64,000 nt of DNA from Rhynchopus euleeides (Eukaryota; Euglenozoa; Diplonemea; Diplonemida; Diplonemidae): NCBI GenBank assembly GCA_963210315.1, contig OY723274.1:1860001-1924000 (forward strand). The letters are read 5' to 3'. A program made the position numbers and the translations under genes. Below the pieces are notes generated by a model. That model was not told where the DNA came from and did not search any database. It saw nothing but the letters and a program-made list of their open reading frames with translations. This document shows positions 60,089-64,000 of the stretch, one piece after another (the first letter of the stretch is position 1; every line of letters begins with the position of its first letter).

Positions 60089-62554
60089 ATGTCAATGCGG
60101 CGTGCGGGGGGTGGTGCGCCGACGGGAGGCACCGACACCGAGTCGCAGCTGCTGTCCCCCTCCAGGCACGGGCGGAGGCAGGGCAGCGCCGCGACCCGCA
60201 GCGGCACCGCAGGCTGCCTCCTCGCCGCAGCTGTGCTCTTCAGCACCGCCACCCTTGCTGCCCACGGCTGGGCCCTGCACAGCCCAGCCGCACACAGCGG
60301 TGGTACACCCCCTATCCCTGGGGTCCCCGCCACACCACCGCGGGCACACCCCACCCACACCCGCCCCAACAAGCCGAGCCTGAAGGCCCCGCATCCTCAG
60401 CGCGATCAGCTTCAAGTCGGAAAGAGGAAACTGCCGCCTCCACCGCCTCCGCCTCCACCGCCGCCACCCACACCCGAGCCCGATGCGGACGAGCTGGAGG
60501 AGGCGTCGTGGGATGGGGGGCAGTCGTCAGCGGAGAGGGTGCGTCTGCTCCGCGAGATAGAGGACAGGCGGCGGCGCGAGTTTGCCTCGATGGGGATGCC
60601 GTACCCAAACCCGGGGTCGGGGGGTGCGGCGGCGCAGTCGGCGGGCCGCGCAGCCAAGCCGGGCACAGCGGAGGCGGGGGATGCAGGGCCCGAAACGAAC
60701 CAACCGCACCAACGGCACAGCCCGCCCGACACAGGCCTTCGGCTGAAACGCCTGGGGCTGCGCGGCACACCCTTTGCGGTTTACGGAGGCAAGCCTGGCT
60801 TCTGCGTGCCGCACTCCGGGTGGGACCCCGATGCATCCTTTGCAGACCACCCCGAGGCGGAGGGGCACTTCAGGCGGGCTGGGGGGAAGTGGGTTCCCAA
60901 GCAGTCGGCACATCTCCAGGATGCCCGTCACGGCACACCCGGCACCGTCTCGCCTGAGGCATTCTTTGCATCGCAGTGCGGCGATACCGACCTCACCCGC
61001 GCAGCCGCGGTGGTCGATGCGGCGTCACATGCCTGGAGGGGGTACACAGCCTCCGCATGGGGTCACGACGAGGCGCTCCCCACGATCAATGCCTACCGTG
61101 ACTGGGCGGATGGGTCTCCTCTGGGGCTGACACTCATCGACAGCCTGGACACGCTCTACCTGATGGGGCTGGAGGGGGAGTTTCGGGATGCGGTGGCCTG
61201 GGTCGCCTCATCCTTCACGCCGGATCGCGACGGGGATTTTTCGATGTTTGAGACGTCGATTCGGGTGATCGGGGGGCTGCTCAGCGCATACACCCTGTCC
61301 CTGGAAGGCGTTCTCCTTGAGAAAGCGGAGGCTGTTGCGAAGTCGCTCCTCCCGGCGTTCAGCCGGTTTGCATCGGGGGTTCCTGCGAGCCTCTTCAACC
61401 CCCAGAAGAACACATCGGGCTTCCACAGCTGGTCACATGGGAACAGCGTCCTGGCGGAGGTGGGCTCCATCCAGCTCGAGTGGAGATATCTCAGCTGGCT
61501 GACGGGTGACCCGGCGTATGACCGTGCCGCCACCCGGGCCTTTGAAGTGTTCCTCCCAAGGGATCCCGCTCAAATGCATCCGCGGGTCGGGTCGGTGGAT
61601 GGCCTGTTTCCCCTCTTTGTATCACCGGAGAAGAACCGTCTCGCCTCGTCTGTTTATGGGGTGGGTGGTTTGGGAGACTCGTTTTATGAATACCTCCTGA
61701 AGCAGTACATCCAGGCAAACCCTGAGGGGAATCCTCAGGGGTTGCCGAACCCTGCTGGGAAGGCTGGGTCTGAGAAACATCGGGGGGAACGCAACCCGGG
61801 AGGCCACGCAGGCGCGACGTACAACGTATATTATGAGATGTGGGAGGCTGCACTCTCCGGAGTGAGAAAGCATCTCTCCGGGACAGACGGGCCCCACGCC
61901 CTCATCGGGCAGCTGCGCAATGGGGAGCTCAGCAAGAAGATGGACCACCTGACCTGTTTCCTCCCCGGCGCGGTGCTGCTGTACATCACAACCCGGACAG
62001 GGTGGAGCCCCGCGGATATGGGGCCTGCAGAATCGGAGCTGTTTGCCTGGGCGGAAGACATCCTGGGGACCTGCCTCCAGCTGTACAGCAATGACGCGGG
62101 GTTGGCACCAGAGGAGGTTGTGTTTCACGAAGGGAGGATGATTGTGACGTCGCCTTCGCATCTGCTCCGCCCTGAGACTGTGGAGTCGCTGTTCTACTTC
62201 TATAGGTTTACGAAGGATAGGAAGCACCGTGATGCAGGGTGGAGGATATTCCAAGCGATGGAGACACGCTGCAAGATCAGCGGCGGGGGCTATGCCGGGT
62301 TGGACTCGGTGGTCCACCTGCCCACAACGCATCGGGGTTCAATGGAGTCTTTCTTCATTGCAGAGACCCTCAAATATCTCTTTCTCCTCTTCTCGGATGA
62401 CGCGTTCCTCCCACTTTCGGAGTATGTGCTCAACACGGAGGCACATCCCCTCCCAAAGGTGCCCCGCCCGCAGCCGTCGTTTGCGTCTGTGCATGACTGG
62501 CCTGCAGGTGCGGAAGGGCAGAGCGGTGAGATGGGAGAAGGCGGGCAGGGATGA
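60089..62554 (+). CDS. Class I alpha-1,2-mannosidase, GH47
   Basis: 821 residues, longer than the usual ~550-650 because of an extended N-terminal stalk. The start MSM at 60089 has a second in-frame ATG two codons on. Residues ~38-62 (GCLLAAAVLFSTATLAAHGW) form a type II signal anchor. A Pro-rich stalk with a PPPPPPPPPPPP run and an acidic/basic helix follows. The catalytic (alpha/alpha)7 domain spans ~303-795: HAWRGYTASAWGHDEALP, LTLIDSLDTLYLMGL, FSMFETSIRVIGGLLSAY, HGNSVLAEVGSIQLEW, GLGDSFYEYLLKQ, KMDHLTCFLPG, LLRPETVESLFYFYR, GSMESFFIAETLKYLF and EYVLNTEAHPL. The acidic residues of FETSIR, GDSFYEY and RPETVES, and the Ca2+-binding Thr of NTEAHP, are all present, so it should be active. Such enzymes trim alpha-1,2-mannose from N-glycans in ER/Golgi or act in glycoprotein quality control. 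Confidence 0.96.
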   Translation: MSMRRAGGGAPTGGTDTESQLLSPSRHGRRQGSAATRSGTAGCLLAAAVLFSTATLAAHGWALHSPAAHSGGTPPIPGVPATPPRAHPTHTRPNKPSLKAPHPQRDQLQVGKRKLPPPPPPPPPPPPTPEPDADELEEASWDGGQSSAERVRLLREIEDRRRREFASMGMPYPNPGSGGAAAQSAGRAAKPGTAEAGDAGPETNQPHQRHSPPDTGLRLKRLGLRGTPFAVYGGKPGFCVPHSGWDPDASFADHPEAEGHFRRAGGKWVPKQSAHLQDARHGTPGTVSPEAFFASQCGDTDLTRAAAVVDAASHAWRGYTASAWGHDEALPTINAYRDWADGSPLGLTLIDSLDTLYLMGLEGEFRDAVAWVASSFTPDRDGDFSMFETSIRVIGGLLSAYTLSLEGVLLEKAEAVAKSLLPAFSRFASGVPASLFNPQKNTSGFHSWSHGNSVLAEVGSIQLEWRYLSWLTGDPAYDRAATRAFEVFLPRDPAQMHPRVGSVDGLFPLFVSPEKNRLASSVYGVGGLGDSFYEYLLKQYIQANPEGNPQGLPNPAGKAGSEKHRGERNPGGHAGATYNVYYEMWEAALSGVRKHLSGTDGPHALIGQLRNGELSKKMDHLTCFLPGAVLLYITTRTGWSPADMGPAESELFAWAEDILGTCLQLYSNDAGLAPEEVVFHEGRMIVTSPSHLLRPETVESLFYFYRFTKDRKHRDAGWRIFQAMETRCKISGGGYAGLDSVVHLPTTHRGSMESFFIAETLKYLFLLFSDDAFLPLSEYVLNTEAHPLPKVPRPQPSFASVHDWPAGAEGQSGEMGEGGQG

Positions 62555-63151
62555 GCGGGGGGTGCCGGAGCAACCCGCTTCGGAGAGCTAGACATGTTTG
62601 ACAACCAGTTTCGGAGGGAAGGGGGTGGTGGTGGTGTCGGCTGCATTTACCCGTGAGGAGCCTGGGCGTGGGCTCTCGTGCTGGAAGGAAAGCGTTGTAT
62701 TTTTCTAACCCCGGGTTTGGCGCACGAACAAAATCCGAATCCTTATTTTTTCTAACATAACGGCGTGGGGTGGGAAGGGGTATCTTCCCCCAGTGGCAAC
62801 ACTGCGTTGCGTAGCCCACCCTATTCTGTTAGGGCGGGGGTCGTGTTGATTTGCGTTGTAACCCAAGTTCCTGGTCTCGAGCAACGAGCACTGTTGCCAC
62901 CGCATGTGGTCGTCCAACAGACCCCTACACTCACGACACAAACGACCAGAATGACAAACAAGACTTGAGTCGCAGAACCCCTCCCCACGAAGCCCCCACT
63001 GAGGATAGGGTTCTTGTCACGAACAGGGCACGACATATGGGGGTGGGTCCTGTCAGTCGAGACTGACCCGGCAATTATTGCATGGCAAGCCACACTCACC
63101 ACCACCCAGAGGCATACCCACACCAAGCACACCGTACCCCCTGCCACTGAC
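62555..63151. other. Intergenic spacer
   Basis: About 600 bp; no gene or recognised repeat. CACTCACCACCACCCAGAGG at 63093-63112 could supply the RNA-processing acceptor of the downstream gene. Confidence 0.4.
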
Positions 63152-64000
63152 ATGCGGGCGGTTCTTCTGGCGTCCCTGTGGGGGGCAGCGTCGCTGGCAT
63201 CAGCAGCGCCGCATGCCCGCTCGTCCCCGGAGTTCATCAACCCGGGGACACCGAACGACATCCCTGCGAGCTATGACTGCAAGGTGCGGCAGCACGCGTG
63301 GGAGTTCGGCAAGGCAACCCTTCCGAAGAGAGGGGACTTCAAGACGCTGTACGACGCGCTGCAGCTGCAGGCGTGCGGTGTCCCGACCCCTGCTGCTGAG
63401 GACGAGTGGAGTCCACCCACCTACCCCACGCCGTCTGGGATGACAGTGTTTGCGGATGCCGCAGCGGCGAGCGGCGGTGACGGTTCCAAGGCACGCCCCT
63501 ACAACACACTCGCAGATGCCGTCGCGGCTGCAGGGCGCAAGATTCCTGGGACGTCCGCCACTGTGCTGCTGCGTGCCGGGACCTACCACACGGGGCAGGT
63601 GGTGCTCACCCCGCAGCACTCCAACGTGACGATCCAGAACTACGAGGGGGAGGCTGCTGTGGTGAGCGGTGCGGTTCCCATCAAGGCCTCGCTTGGGGCA
63701 TGGGCGCCGTACAAAGTGGTGGCGCCACACAGGGTGCAGTACGACGGGATGAACAACGTGTACGGGAAGGCGCAGTCGCGGGCTGACACGCCCAACATCA
63801 AGTATCTCGGCGACGTGGAGGGCCTCGCGACGTGCGAGACGCTGGCGGCAGCGAGCAGCAAGGGACCCTTCTCCTCGGTGACGTGGCACAGCCCTGGGTT
63901 CGCAGGCGACTTTGGGTCGCAGTGCTTCGGGGTGACGAGCGACTTCTGGAGCCCGGTGCCGCAGGAGGGCGTCACGTCTGTCCGCACGGTGCAGCAGAAC
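63152..64000 (+). CDS. Secreted parallel beta-helix (pectate-lyase-like) protein, 3' end outside window
   Basis: The frame is open from the ATG at 63152 to the window end, 283 residues seen. MRAVLLASLWGAASLASAAP is a signal peptide. From ~residue 101 the text VFADAAAASGGDGSKARPYN, TLADAVAAAG, TVLLRAGTYHTGQVVL and NVTIQNYEGEAAVVSGAVPI matches the start of right-handed parallel beta-helix proteins (the DUF1565/pectate-lyase-3 type of entry: G.DGS...PF.TL..A...A, then L..GTY). From ~residue 215, YLGDVEGLATCETLAAASSK, SVTWHSPGF and GSQCFGV look like a PAN/apple-type Cys module inserted in or after the first coils. The substrate is probably a polysaccharide, but the catalytic region is not visible. 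Codon use is as strongly biased as in the peroxiredoxin and WSC genes. Confidence 0.85.
   Translation, partial: MRAVLLASLWGAASLASAAPHARSSPEFINPGTPNDIPASYDCKVRQHAWEFGKATLPKRGDFKTLYDALQLQACGVPTPAAEDEWSPPTYPTPSGMTVFADAAAASGGDGSKARPYNTLADAVAAAGRKIPGTSATVLLRAGTYHTGQVVLTPQHSNVTIQNYEGEAAVVSGAVPIKASLGAWAPYKVVAPHRVQYDGMNNVYGKAQSRADTPNIKYLGDVEGLATCETLAAASSKGPFSSVTWHSPGFAGDFGSQCFGVTSDFWSPVPQEGVTSVRTVQQN

Overview
This is a GC-rich, gene-sparse nuclear window from a protist eukaryote. There are no bacterial-style operons and no rRNA, tRNA or CRISPR. I favour Euglenozoa, most likely a diplonemid-like lineage. The evidence is: (i) two identical mitochondrial 2-Cys peroxiredoxin genes whose resolving cysteine sits in an MPC motif, as in the IPC motif of kinetoplastid mitochondrial tryparedoxin peroxidases; (ii) a full-length ingi/L1Tc-like LINE with a 2A-like NPGP motif ahead of its endonuclease; (iii) a calpain-like protein that has lost its catalytic residues, a class abundant in kinetoplastids; (iv) 13 of 14 host genes on the + strand, mostly intronless, often with pyrimidine-rich tracts and an AG upstream, as expected for directional clusters with trans-splicing. 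The assignment is an inference. I saw no spliced-leader gene.

Layout. 1-1924: 3' part of a multi-pass membrane protein. 4.5-11.5 kb: peroxiredoxin copy 1, a secreted Thr/Pro-rich WSC protein, and a ubiquitin-like/ankyrin protein. 11.5-18 kb: gene desert with short inverted-repeat elements and one decayed coding relic. 18-21 kb: peroxiredoxin copy 2 and a membrane protein with about 75 consecutive Asp and six CC repeats. 21-27.6 kb: dense short dispersed repeats. 27.6-28.5 kb: GOT1, a three-exon gene that I assembled from the sequence. 30.4-31.6 kb: a fold-back element. 32.4-36.1 kb: a fusion of an SH3_15-like domain, a metacaspase-like domain and a calpain-like domain, with catalytic residues altered in both protease-like parts. 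38-42.8 kb: an ankyrin protein and a type II coiled-coil membrane protein. 42.8-46 kb: two abutting fold-back elements and hairpin repeats. 47.1-51.4 kb: the LINE. 52.2-54.5 kb: a TIR element with long arms and broken coding remnants. 55.3-57.6 kb: a 41-bp satellite arranged as inverted arrays around the only minus-strand gene. 60-62.6 kb: a GH47 alpha-mannosidase. 63.15 kb to the end: the start of a secreted beta-helix protein.

How the genes relate. GOT1, the GH47 mannosidase, the type II membrane protein and several signal-peptide proteins (WSC, Asp-rich, beta-helix) point to ER-Golgi traffic, glycoprotein processing and the cell surface. The two peroxiredoxins serve mitochondrial peroxide defence. 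Nothing suggests a single pathway. The most unusual items are the double pseudo-protease, the identical peroxiredoxin coding tracts inside diverged flanks, and several families of small inverted-repeat elements that I do not recognise. No LTR element or virus-like element was recognised.
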